Positions 13,701 to 24,827 of a stretch of 64,000 nucleotides of DNA are shown piece after piece. Origin of the DNA: Scylla paramamosain (Eukaryota; Arthropoda; Malacostraca; Decapoda; Portunidae); the NCBI RefSeq assembly GCF_035594125.1, contig NC_087151.1, positions 23,667,831 to 23,731,830 of the forward strand, given 5' to 3'. The notes beneath the pieces are model-generated. The model was not told the DNA's origin, did no database searches, and was given only the letters and a program-made list of their open reading frames with translations. Positions within the stretch are counted from its first letter, which is position 1. The number at the start of each line of letters is the position of its first letter. The position numbers were made by a program, and so were the translations under genes.

Positions 13701-16257
13701 TTAGGGTTTTGTTAGTTAAGTAGCCCAAAAACACTCAAAAGGAACGTTTTTTGGTAATGTTATTTTGTTTTCCCATATCGGGTGCTTTCGATGCTTTTTA
13801 GCGTTTTATTGTCAAACATGCACAAAAACACTTATAGGATACGTTTCCTGTAAAGTAGTTTCATTTCACCGTAGAGGTTGCCTTGCATGCTTTTTGGCTT
13901 TTTGTTATCTAATGATGTTAAAAACACACAAAATACACTTTTTTTTGTATTCTTAATCTGTTTCTCCATATTGTGTGTTATTCATGTGTTTCAGCGTTTT
14001 GGTACATAGCTCAAAAAGAAGCTCAAAAACACTAAAAATACACGTCTCTCGTAATGTTCTTTATTTTCGCGATGAAGTGCACTTTTAATATATATTTGCG
14101 GTTTTTTACGTAACAAGCAAAAACAAAAACAAAAAAAACAGAAAATGCACGTTTTTATTAAAGTTCTTATTGTTTCCCTATAAAAGGTGTTTAGCAAATG
14201 TTTTAGCGTTTCGGTACGTAAGTACCTAACAAACACTCAAAAGACACGTTTTAGTATTTTTTTTTTCCCATATTGAATTTTTTCCATGCTTTTTAGTGTT
14301 TTCGTGCCTTCAAAGGACATTCAAAAAGACATGTTTATGTAAACGAAATTTCAGTTCACAATTGAGGGTGCTTTGCATGCTTTTCGGCGTTTCGGTATTT
14401 AAGAATGTTAGAAAAACATTTGATAATGTTGTTCTCTATCCGAGATAGAGTGCTATTCATGCGTTTTAGCGTTTTAGTACCTAAGACGATCCAAAGCACT
14501 CATAATACATATCTCTAGCAATGATTTTTTCATTACCTCAAATAGGGTTCTTTCCATGCATTTTATCGTTTTTGTACGTAACAAGCTAAAAAGGTTCAAA
14601 ACACTTCTTTTTGGTAATGCTATTCTTTCTCCATAAAGTGTGTTTTGCATGCGTTTTAGCATTTCGCTACGTAAGAAGCTAAAAACACTGAAAGGATACG
14701 TTTTTTGTAAAACTGTTTGGTATTCCCATTCAGAGTGATTTCTATGCATTTTAGCGTTTTGGTGCTTAACATGCTCATATACACTCAAAAGAGATGTTTC
14801 TGGAAATATCGTTTATTTTCCCCATATGGGGTGCTTTGCATGCATTTTGGCACTTTGGTACCTAACAATGCAAAAAACACTCAAAATACACGTTTTTTGG
14901 TAATGTTCTGTTTTTTTTTTTTTCATATATAATGCTATTAAAGTGTTTTTACGTTTTGGAACCTAAAAAGCTCAAAAGTTCTCATAATACATATATATAT
15001 CTTTTCGTAATGCCTTTTCGTTATTCCATATGAGACACTTTGCATGAATTTTCGCGTTTTTGTACATACCAATGCTACTAACACTCATAACACACGTTTT
15101 TAGTAATGTTGTTCTGTTTCTACATATAGAGTGTTGTTGAGAATTTTGTTAGCTAAGGTTTAATAATTCATAATACGTGTGTATTAATAATGCAATATTA
15201 TTGTAATTAATATTGTTATCTTTCATCATATAAGATCCATTGCATGCATTTTGCTGTTTCTGTACCTAACAATCTGAAAAAAAATCATCGTAATACACAT
15301 TTTTGGTAATGGTATTCTCTTTCTCCATAATGAGTGTTTTGCATGAATTTTACCGTTTTGATACGTAAGAAGCTCAAAAACACACAAAAGACACCTTTTT
15401 TTAATGTTGTTTTGTAGGACACTTTCCAAGCATTTTTTATTGTTTTGGTGCATAAAACACTAAAAAGAAAAAAAAAACACGTTTCTGGTAATGTCGCTTC
15501 GTTTTCCTATATAGAGTGCTTTGCATGCGTTTTGTCAGTTTGGTATCTAACAATGTAAAAAACACTCAAAATACACGTTTTTGGTAATGTTCTAATTCTT
15601 CACATAGAGGGTTGTTCAACGCATTCTCGCGTTTTGGTACCTAAGAACCTCAAAAACACTGCTTATACACGTTTCTCGTAATGTTCATACGTTTTCCCAT
15701 ACCGGGTACTTTGCATGCATTTTAGCGTTTATGTACGTAATAAGCTCATAAACACCCAAAATACATGTTTTTGGTAATGTTACCCTGTGTCTCAATGAAG
15801 AGGGTTTTATATCCGTTTTAGCGTTTTGGTAGGTAAGTACCTCAAAAACATTGAAAAGAAACGTTTTTGATAATGTTTTGTTTTCCAATATAACGTGCTT
15901 TCCATACTTTTTCGCGTTTTGTTGTTTAACATCCACAAAAAATAATTATAAGATACGTTTCTTGTAATGTCGTTTTATTTCAACATAGAGGGTGTTATGC
16001 TTGCATTTTGGCGTTTTTTTTTTTTCTAGCTATGTTAAAAACACTAAAAATACATATGTTTTGTAATGTTGTTCTGTTTCTCCACATAGTGCTATTTACA
16101 CGTTTTAGCGTTTTGGTGCCTAAGAAGCTCAAAAACACTCAAAATACACGTCTCTCGTAATGTTCTTTTGTAGCGTTTCGTACGTAACAAGCTCATAAAC
16201 ACTGAAAATACACGTTTTTGGTAAAGTTATTGTATCCCTCTATAAAGGGTGTTTTGC

Positions 16258-16614
16258 AAAGCATCCTATAAGGGGTAAGGATACAAGATATCCAAAAAAA
16301 AAAAAATTGTATCTTTTGAGGGAAAAAATACCAAGAAAGTGTATTTTTAGTTTTTTTTTTTTTCGCCTTACATACCAAAATGCTAAAATGCGTGTAAAAC
16401 GCCCTTTATGAAAAAAAAAGAATATTATTTCTGTTGAGATTGTTACATAGATAAATAAACACCAAAATACATAGAAAGTACCTTAGATAGGGCAACGAAA
16501 ACACATCACGAGAAACGTGTATTAAAAGTGTTTTAGAGGTTCTTAGGTATCAAAAGGCTAAAACGCATGAACAACACTCTATAAAAAGAAACAGAACATG
16601 ACCAAAAAACGTGT
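16258..16614 (-). repeat. Inverted satellite segment (~350 bp)
   Basis: Orientation switches abruptly at about 16,258, after TTTTGCAAA, and returns at about 16,614, before TTCTTTGCATGC. Inside, landmarks such as ACGAGAAACGTGTATT and GGTTCTTAGGTATC are reverse complements of A and B monomers. It spans about 3.5 monomers. Confidence 0.85.
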
Positions 16615-17524
16615 TCTTTGCATGCTTTTTAGCATTTTGGTATCTAACAAAGTGAAATACACTTAAATTACACGGTTCTGGTAATGTTCTGTTTTCCTTT
16701 TATTATTTTTTTTTACATATAGAGTGTTACTCATGCGTTTTCGTGTTTTAGTACCTAAGAAGCTCAAAAACACTCATAATGGACGTTTCTTGTAATGTCT
16801 TTTCGGTTCCTCATATAGAAGTACGTTTTTTGACGTTTTTGTACATAACAAGCTAAAAAAAAAAAAAAAAACATACAAAATACCTGTTTTTGGTAATGTT
16901 ATTGTCTTACTCTATATAGAGTGATCTTCATGCGTTTTAGCGGTTTGGTACGTAAGTAGTTCAAAAACAATGAAAATACACTATTTTGGTAATTTTCTTT
17001 TTCTTTCCATATAGGGTGTTTTAGATGCTTTTAAGCGTTTTGGTGCCTTACACACTTACACTCAAAAGACTCGTCTCTTAAAATCTAGTTTCCTTTCCCC
17101 ATAGAGGGTGCTTTGCATGCATTTTTTTTCTTTTTAGTACCTAACAATGTTAAATACACTCAAAATACACGTGTTTGGTAAAGTGGTTCTGTTTCTCAAT
17201 ATAACATACTATTCGTGCCTTTTAGCGTTTTGTTACCTAAGAAGCTGAAAAACCCTCATAGGAGTAATACGTGTTTCTCGTAATGTCTTTTTGTTTCCAC
17301 ATGTGGTACTTTGCATGCATTTTAGCGTTTCATAAAGTTTGTTTTGTATGCCATTTACGTTTTGGTACATAAGAAGTTCAAAAACTGAAAAAAAAAAAAA
17401 ATTTTCGCAATATTTTTATTTTTTTTTTTATATATATAGGAAGGACACTGGCCAAGGGCAACAAAAATCTAATAAAAAAAATGCCCACTGAAATGCCAGT
17501 CCCATAAAAGGGTCAAAGCAGTGG

Positions 17525-18808
17525 TCAAAAATTGATGAATAAGTGTCTTGAAACCTCCCTTTTGAACGAATTCAAGTCATAGGAAGGTGGAAATACAGAA
17601 GCAGGCAGGGAGTTCCAGAGTTTACCAGAGAAAGGGATGAATGATTGAGAATACTGGTTAACTCTTGCGTTAGAGAGGTGGACAGAATAGGGGTGAGAGA
17701 AAGAAGAAAGTCTTGTGCAGGGAGGCCGTGGAAGGAGGGGAGGCATGCAGTTAGCAAGATCAGAAGAGCAGTTAGCATGAAAATAGCGGTAGAAGACAGC
17801 TAGAGATGCAACACTGCAGCGGTGAGAGAGAGGCTGAAGACAGTCAGTTAGAGGAGAGGAGTTGATGAGACGAATAGCTTTTGATTCCACCCTGTCTAGA
17901 AGAGCAGTATGAGTGGAACCCCCCCAGACATGTGAAGCATACTCCATACATGGATAGATAAGGCCCTTGTACAGAGTTAGCAGCTGGTGGGGTGAGAAAA
18001 ACTGGCGGAGACGTCTCATAGCACCTAACTTCATAGAAGCTGTTTTAGCTAGAGATGAGACGTGAAGTTTCCAGTTCAGATTATAAGTAAAGGACAGACC
18101 GAGGATGTTCAGTGTAGAAGAGGGGGACAGTTGAGTGTCATTGAAAAAGAGAGGATAGTTGTCTGGAAGGTTGTGTTGAATTGATAGATGGAGGAATTGA
18201 GTTTTTGAGGCATTGAACAATACCAAGTTTGCTCTGCCCCAATCAGAAATTCTTGAAAGATCAGAAGTCACGCGTTCTGTGGCTTCCCTGCGTGATATGT
18301 TTACCTCCTGAAGGGTTGGACGTCTATGAAAAGACGTGGAAAAGTGCAGGGTGGTATCATCAGCGTAGGAGTGGATAGGACAAGAAGTTTGGTTTAGAAG
18401 ATCATTAATGAATAATAAGAAGAGTGTGGGTGACAGGACAGAACCCTGAGGAACACCACTGTTAATAGATCTAGGAGAAGAACAGTGACCGTCTACCACA
18501 GCAGCAATAGAACGGTCAGAAAGGAAACTTGAGATGAAGTTAAAGAGAGAATGATAGAAACCGTAGGAGGGTAGTTTGGAAATCAAAGCTTTGTGCCAGA
18601 CTCTATCAAAAGCTTTTAATATGTCCAAGGCAACAGCAAAATTTTCACCAAAATCTCTAAAAGAGGATGATAAAGACTCAGTAAGGAAAGCCAGAAGATT
18701 ACCAGTAGAGCGCCCTTGACGGAGCCCATACTGGCGATCAGATAGAAGGTTGTGAAGTGATAGATAGTGATAGATGTTTAAGAATCTTCCTTTTGAGGAT
18801 AGATTCAA
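17525..18808 (-). pseudogene. LINE-1 ORF, RT palm, thumb and C-terminus
   Basis: These 427 codons hold the best-preserved RT core in the window. Motif A is ALDILKAFD at residues 60-68, with its Asp. The GVPQGSVLSP template-grip motif is at 118-127, and the YADD catalytic motif is at 148-151. Thumb motifs [13 protein letters not shown] and YASHVWGGS follow. The ORF ends about 100 bp before the poly(A) and shows no RNase H domain. The catalytic residues are intact, but the missing N-terminal frame means it cannot be expressed as the native protein. Confidence 0.9.
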
Positions 18809-19214
18809 AAACTTTAGATAGGGAGGAAATTAAAGCAATAGGACGGTAGTTTGAGGGATTAGAACGGTCACCCTTTTTAGTAACAGGTTGAATGTAGGCA
18901 AACTTCCAGCAAGAAGGAAAGGTAGATGTTGAGAGACAGAGCTGAAAGAGTTTGACTAGGCAAGGTGCAAGCACAGAGGCACAATTTCGGAGAAAAATAG
19001 GAGGGACCCCCTCAGGTCCATAAACCTTCCGAGGGTTTAGGCTAGCCAGGGCATGGAAAACATCATTGCGAAGAATTTTAATAGGTGGCATGAAGTAGTC
19101 AGAGGGTGGAGGAGTTTTTAGCAAAGGTTTGAGCAAAGAGTTCAGCATTAGAAATAGATGTGATAGCAGTGGTGCCATCTGGTTGAAATAGAGTAGGAAA
19201 AGAAGAAGAAGCAA
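18738..19214 (-). pseudogene. LINE-1 ORF, RT fingers part
   Basis: This frame carries the start of the reverse transcriptase: GPEGVPPIFLRNC, then the palm-proximal SNYRPIALISSLSKVFESI motif. A small tandem duplication (TAGATAGTGA) near 18,765 shifts the frame into the next segment. Comparison with LINE-3 and LINE-5 indicates one original ORF. Confidence 0.82.
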
Positions 19215-19521
19215 AGTTATTAGAGATATTTTTGGCTAGATGCCAGAAATCACGAAGGGAGTTAGATCTTAAAAGGTTTTGACATTTTCTGTTAATGAAG
19301 GAGTTTTTGGCTAGTTGGAGAACAGACTTGGCATTGTTCCGGGCAGAAATATAAAGTGCATGAGATTCTGGTGATGGAAAGCTTAAGTACCTTTTGTGGG
19401 CCACTCTATCATGTATAGCACGAGAACAAGCTGTGTTAAACCAAGGTTTAGAAGGTTTAGGATGAGAAAAAGAGTGAGGAATGTATGCCTCCATGCCAGA
19501 CACTATCACCTCTGTACACAA
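19099..19521 (-). pseudogene. LINE-1 ORF, linker between endonuclease and RT
   Basis: This 140-codon open stretch continues the element protein after a frameshift. It carries the motifs [14 protein letters not shown] and DFWHLAKNISNNF, which recur in LINE-3. It has no catalytic motif of its own; such linkers usually connect the endonuclease to the RT fingers. Its end overlaps the next frame by about 115 bases, which marks another indel. Confidence 0.8.
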
Positions 19522-19749
19522 ACCTCAGCACACAAAAACGGGTCTCTGACACGGAAGCAGTAGTCATTCCAAGGAAAATCAGCAAAATACCTCCTCAGGT
19601 CCCCCCAACTAGCAGAAGCAAAACGCCAGAGGCACCTTCGCTTAGGGGGATCCTGTGGAGGGATTGTAGTGATAGGACAAGATAAAGATATGAGATTGTG
19701 ATCGGAGGAGCCCAACGGAAAAAAAAGGGTGACAGCATAAGCAGAAGGA

Positions 19750-20481
19750 TCAGGAAGGGTGACAAGATAAGAAGATGGTCAGGAAAAGATCAAGAATGTT
19801 GGGCGTATCTCCAAAACGGTCAGAAATACGAGTAGGCTGTTGCACCAATTGCTCTAGGTCATGGAGGATAGCAAAGTTGTAGGCTAGTTCACCAGGATGG
19901 TCAGTGAAGGGAGATAAAAGCCAAAGCTTGTGGAGAACATTGAAGTCTCCAAGAATAGATATATCTGAAAGAGGGAAGAGGGTCAGAATGTGCTCCACTT
20001 TGGAAGTTAAGTAGTCAAAGAATTTTTTATAATCAGAGAAGTTAGGTGAGAGGTATACAGCACAGATAAATTTAGTATGAGAGTGACTCTGTAGTCGTAG
20101 CCAGATGGTGGAAAACTCGGATGATTTAAGAGCGTGGGCACGAGAGCAGGTTAAGTCATTGCGCACATAAACGCAGCATCCAGCTTTGGATCGAAAATGA
20201 GGATAGAGAAAGTAGGAGGGAACAGAAAAGGGGCTACTGTCAGTTGCCTCAGACACCTGAGTTTCAGTGAGGAAAAGAAGATGAGGTTTAGAGGAGGAGA
20301 GGTGGTGTTCTACAGATTGAAAATTAGATCTTAGACCGCGAATGTTGCAGAAGTTAATGAAGAAAAAGTTGAGGGGGGTGTCAAGAGACTTAGGGTCGTC
20401 GACAGAAAAGCAGTCCGACCTAGGGACATTTATGGTCCCCAACCCAGATGGGGACTCCGAGGCTGGTGTAGGAGTCGCCAT
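19750..20481 (-). pseudogene. LINE-1 ORF, N-terminal endonuclease part
   Basis: These 243 codons start at the ATG that is also used in LINE-3 and LINE-5, in the context ATGGCGACTCC. The product would be the endonuclease that nicks target DNA to prime reverse transcription. Visible motifs of the exonuclease-endonuclease-phosphatase fold are CNIRGL at residues 45-50, LTETQ with the catalytic Glu at 71-75, YLSPN near 143-147 and GDFN at 178-181. The SDH motif lies beyond a frameshift near 19,760 and is read in another frame ([11 protein letters not shown] near 19,680-19,715). The break makes this copy a pseudogene. Confidence 0.88.
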
Positions 20482-23400
20482 GATGATTTTAAAATTTTTG
20501 AGTGAAGGGTGTGTGTGTTATTAGGTGCTTGTAGTTTTGTGTGGAGGAAGAGAGTTGTCTTTAGAGGGCAGGCTGTGACTGCCCCCTTGTGTGTTGAGAC
20601 ACAAAGTGAAAGGTCACAGCTGGATTTAATGATAAGTTCACAGTACCCCCTGAACAGTGCTTTAGACTTCACTGGGAGTAATTATCGTTTCGGCAGGTGT
20701 CTACTGCCCCCACCTATACCCATATAGGATGAATTCCATGCTTTAAAGCTTTTTTTATGCCTAAGACTGAAAAACACTCAAAAAACTTGTTTTTTTGCAA
20801 TGTCGCATCGTTTCCCCATAGAGGGGGTTTTACATGCATTTTGGCGTTTTTGTGCCTAATAATGTGAAAAACATTTAAAATTCACGTTTTTGGTAATGCT
20901 CTGTTTCTCCATATAGAGAGCTATTCATACGTTTTAGCGTTTTGATTCCTAAGTTCAAAAACACTCACAGTACATGTTTCTCGTAATGTCTTTTCGTTTC
21001 TCCATACAGGGTACCTTCCATGCATTTCGACGTTTTTCTACGTACGAAGATCCGAAACACTCAAAATATTTGTTTTGAGTAATGTTTTTTTTAGTTTTTC
21101 CATAAAAGGTGTTTTGCATGCATTTTAGTGTTCTGATAGACAAACAGTTAAAAAATACTGAAAAGGGACGTTTTTAGGAATGTTGTTTTGTTTTCCCACA
21201 TAGGATGCTTTTCATGATTTTTAGTGTTTTGGTGCCTAGTACGCTCATAAACACGAAAAAGACACGTTCCTGGAAATCTCGTTTCCTCTGCACACATAAG
21301 GTGTTTTGGCATCTATCATTGCGAATTCACACAAAATAAAAGTTTCTGGTAATGTTTTTTTTTTTTTTTTCTCCATATAGAGAGCTATTTATACTTTTCT
21401 TGCAATGTGTTTCCGTTTACTCATATAGGTTATTTTGCATGCATTTTCGCGTTATTTTCTTTTTTTTTATTTGCGTTTTGATGCCTAACATCCATAAAAA
21501 CACCCAAAAGATATGTTTCTTGGAATATCGTTTCGTTTCCCCCTATAACTAGTTTCCATACATTTTTCTACGTAACATGTTCAAAAACACTAGAAATACC
21601 CGTTTTTTTGTAAAGTTATGCTGTTTCTTCATGATTTTTTTTACATGGTTTACAGCGTTTTGGTACATATCTAGTTTAAAAACATTAAAAAGAGACGTTT
21701 TCGGTAATATTATGTTCTTTTACCATATACGATGCTTTCCATGATTTTTTTTTATCGTTTTGGTGCCTAGAACGCTCATAAAACCCTCTAAAGACACGTT
21801 TCTGAAAATCTCGTTTCCTTTTCCCATACAGGATCCTTTGTATGCATTTTAGGGTCTTGATACCCGTGAAATATACTCAAAATGCACGTATTTGGTCATG
21901 GTATTGTGTTTCTCCATATAGAGTGCTATCGGTTTCATTGTTTAGATACCTATGTAGCTCAAAAACACCCGTAATACACGTTTCTCGTAATGTCTTTTCG
22001 TTTCCTCTTACAAGGTATTTTGGATGCATTTTGGAATTTTTGTACGTAACAAGCTGAAACACACGCAAAAATACTTGTTTTTGGTATTGTTACTCCGTTA
22101 CTCCATAAAGTGTGTTTTTGCATTCAAAAGACACTTTTTTGTAAAGTTGTTTGTTACTTCATTTCGTCGGCCTTGCAAGCATTTTGGCGTTTTGGTACCT
22201 AATAATGGGAAAACACTCAAAATACACGTTTTTGGTAATGTTATTGCTTCTCGATATAAAGTGCTATTCAAGCGTTTTACCATTTTGATAACTAAGAAGC
22301 TCAAAACTCTCAGAATACACGTTTCTCGTTCTCGTTTCACCATATAAAGTGGTTTTCATGCATTTTGTAATTTTTGCACGTAGCAAGCTCAAAAACATTG
22401 AAAATATATGTATTTGGTAAAGTTATAATGTTTCTCCATAAAAAGTTTTGCATGCTTTTTAGCGTTTTGGTACATAAGTAGGTTAGAATATTGTTTTGTT
22501 TTCCCATATGGGGTGTTTTCCATTTATTTATTTATTTGTTTATTTATTTTTACATCGTTTAGATGCCTAGCACGCTTATTAAAACTCAAAATACACGTTT
22601 CTGGAAATTCCGTTCCCTTTCCTCATATGGGGTGCTTTGCATGCATTTTAGTTTTTTGGTACTTGACAATGTGAAATACACTCAAAGTTTACGTTTTTTG
22701 GTAATGCTCTTTTGTTTCTCTATATAGAGATTCATGCGTTTTAGCGTTTTAGTAACTAAGATCAAAAAAACGTTTGGCTTTTTTGCTTCTCCATATAGAG
22801 TTTTGATCGTTATCGTTTTGGTATCTATGAAGCTCAAAAACAATTATAATATATATTTCAACTAATGTCTTTTGGTTTCCCCATAGTTGGTAATTTCCGT
22901 GCATTTTGTCTTTTTTTTTTTTTACGTAACAAGCACAAGAACCCTCGAAACCTTGTTTTTCGTTATTTTATTCCATTTTTGCATTAAGGGTGTTTTGCAA
23001 GCGTTTTTACGTTTTTTTTTCTGTAAGTAGCTCAAAACATTAAAAAAACGAAACAATTTTGAAAAATGTTTTCTTTTTCATGCACCTTGCTTTCCATGAT
23101 TTTTTTTCAGCGTTTTGGTGCCAGCACGCTCATAAACACACAAAAGAAGTTTTTTTCTTTGTAAACCTCGTTTCCTTACTCCATATAGGGTGCTTTTCAC
23201 TGATTTTGGCTTTTTGTTTCCTAACAATGTGAGATACACTAAAAAACACACGTTTTTGGTAATGTTGTTCTGATTCTCCATACAGAGTTTTCGAGTTTTA
23301 GTTTCTAAAAAGCTTAAAACGTCTCAAAATGTTTATTTTTTGTAATGTTATTGTGTTTCTCGATAAAAGCTTTTTTTTTGCCTGCGTTTTAGTGTTTTGG

Positions 23401-24330
23401 TACGTAAGTAGCTGAAAAATACTTAAAAGACACGTTTTTAGTAATATTGTTTTTTTTCCCATATAGGATGGTTTTGATGCTTTTTAGCTTTTTTGCTGCC
23501 CAACACACTCATAATCACTCAAAAAAAAAAACGTTTCTGGAAATATATATATTTTTCCCCATATAGGTTGCTTTTCATTCATTTTTGCGTTATATTACCA
23601 AACAATATGAAACAATTTCAAAATACACGTTATTGGTGATGTTTTTTTGCTCCATATAAGAGTGCTATTTATACGTCTTAGGGTTTCGGTTCCTAAGAAG
23701 CCCAAAAAATAATCATAATACATCTTTCTTGTAATGTTTTCTCATTTCCCCATTCAGGGTAATTTGCAGGCATTTTGGCGTTCTTGTACGTAAAAGCTCA
23801 AAAACACTAAATATGCTTGTTTTTGGTAATGTTATTCTATTTTCTCTACAAAGGGTGTTTTGCATCAGTTTTAGCGTTTTGGTAAGTAAAAAGTTCAAAA
23901 ACACTCAAAAGACACTTTTCTCGTAATGTTTTATATTCCCATATGCGGCGATTTCCATGTTTTTTTTTTTTTTTTTTTTTTTTTTAGGGTTTTGATGGTT
24001 ACAACGTTGTAAAACAGTCAGAAGACACGTTTCTGGTAATGTCATTTCCTTTATCCATATAGGGAACTTTGCATGCTTTTTTGTGTATTGATACATGAAA
24101 ATGTGAAAAACAGTCAAAATACACGTTTTTGTTAATGTTCTTCTGTTTCTCGATATGAAGTACATTAATATGTTTTACCAATATAGCACATAAGGAGCTA
24201 AAAAAAAAAAAACTCATAATACACGTTTCTAGTGTTTTTTTTTTTTCGTTTTCCCATATAGGGTTACTTCCATTCATTTTGGCTTTTTGTACGTAACTAG
24301 CTCAAAAATACTCAAAATACACGCTTCTTC

Positions 24331-24827
24331 TGAAGTTATACTGTTTCTCCATAGAGTTATTTTTTTTTTGTATTACATTTTTGAAAACACTAAAAAGAGA
24401 CGTTTTTTTTGTAATACTGTTTTGTTTTCTCAAAGAGTGCTTTTTATCGTGCTTTTATCCATGCTTTTTATCGTGTTGTTGCCTAGCTCGTTCTTAAACA
24501 AGTAAAAGACACGTTTGTGGTAATGTCTTTTCGTTTTCCCATATAGATGGCTTTACAAGCATTTCGGCGTTTTGATAGTGAAGTTATACTGTTTCTCCAT
24601 CGAGATTTTTTTTTTTGGCATACATTTTTGATAACACTAAAAAGAGACGTTTTTGGTAATACTGTTTTTTTTTTTTTTTTCAAAGAGTGTACCCTCCATG
24701 CTTTTTATCGTGTTGCCTAGCTCGCTCTTAAAGACGTAATAGACACGTTTGTGGTAATGTCTTTTCGTTTCCCCATATAGGAGGCCTTACAAGCATTTTG
24801 GCGTTTTGATACCACAAAAAAAAAAAA
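24331..24827 (+). repeat. Tandem duplication of ~248 bp within the satellite
   Basis: Copy 1 starts TGAAGTTATACTGTTTCTCC at 24,331 and copy 2 starts with the same 20 bases at 24,579. They share private variants: TACATTTTTGA followed by AACACTAAAAAGAGACG, TTTTTATCGTGTTG, GCCTAGCTCG, and GACACGTTTGTGGTAATGTC. Each copy is about 2.5 monomers, so the duplication cuts across monomer boundaries. Confidence 0.85.

Larger units (their letters stand above)
1..17418 (+). repeat. Satellite block Ia: forward ~96-bp monomers in a five-monomer HOR
   Basis: Diverged tandem monomers fill this stretch. Five types recur in the order A-B-C-D-E. Landmarks are A: GAGTGCTATTCATGCG then ACCTAAGAAGCTC; B: GGGTACTTTGCATGC then TACGTAACAAGCTC; C: AAAGGGTGTTTTGCATGCG then TACGTAAGTAGCTC; D: GGGTGCTTTCCATGC then TGCCTAACACGCTC; E: TTTCTGGAAATCTCG then TACCTAACAATGTG. 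Hand-made consensuses of all five are 96 bases and align without gaps. A clean HOR copy runs 14,416-14,891 (about 476 bp). D landmarks recur near 3190, 3670, 4151 and 4637, giving a period near 480. Indels, homopolymer runs and small inversions interrupt the order. I see no gene here; ORFs of 60-126 codons follow the satellite period. Confidence 0.9.
17419..20715 (-). mobile_element. LINE-1: near full-length non-LTR retrotransposon, minus strand
   Basis: The element lies in the satellite in reverse sense. Its 3' end is the T-rich run (poly(A) in sense) at about 17,405-17,431. Its 5' end, reading GGGGGCAGTAGACACC in sense, lies near 20,715. In sense order it holds a 5' UTR of about 235 bp, an AP-like endonuclease, a linker, a reverse transcriptase and a short 3' UTR. 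Frameshifts split the ORF near 19,760, 19,100-19,200 and 18,740-18,810, so it is probably inactive. The satellite runs T-tract to CCCATATAGG if the element is removed. Clade is unclear: Jockey- or CR1-like, without RNase H. Confidence 0.9.

Noticed and set aside
1022..16378. Dozens of ORFs of 60-126 codons on both strands in block I (similar ones in blocks II and III)
   Set aside because: They follow the satellite period, repeat the same peptide words (YQNAK, GTKTLK, KHPLW) and differ by drift. No start context, splice structure or codon bias supports genes.
20509..20727. ORF antisense to the LINE 5' UTR, also seen opposite LINE-3 (34,984-35,166) and LINE-5 (57,795-57,977)
   Set aside because: It recurs only because the element recurs. 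It overlaps the leader in antisense and shows no protein features.
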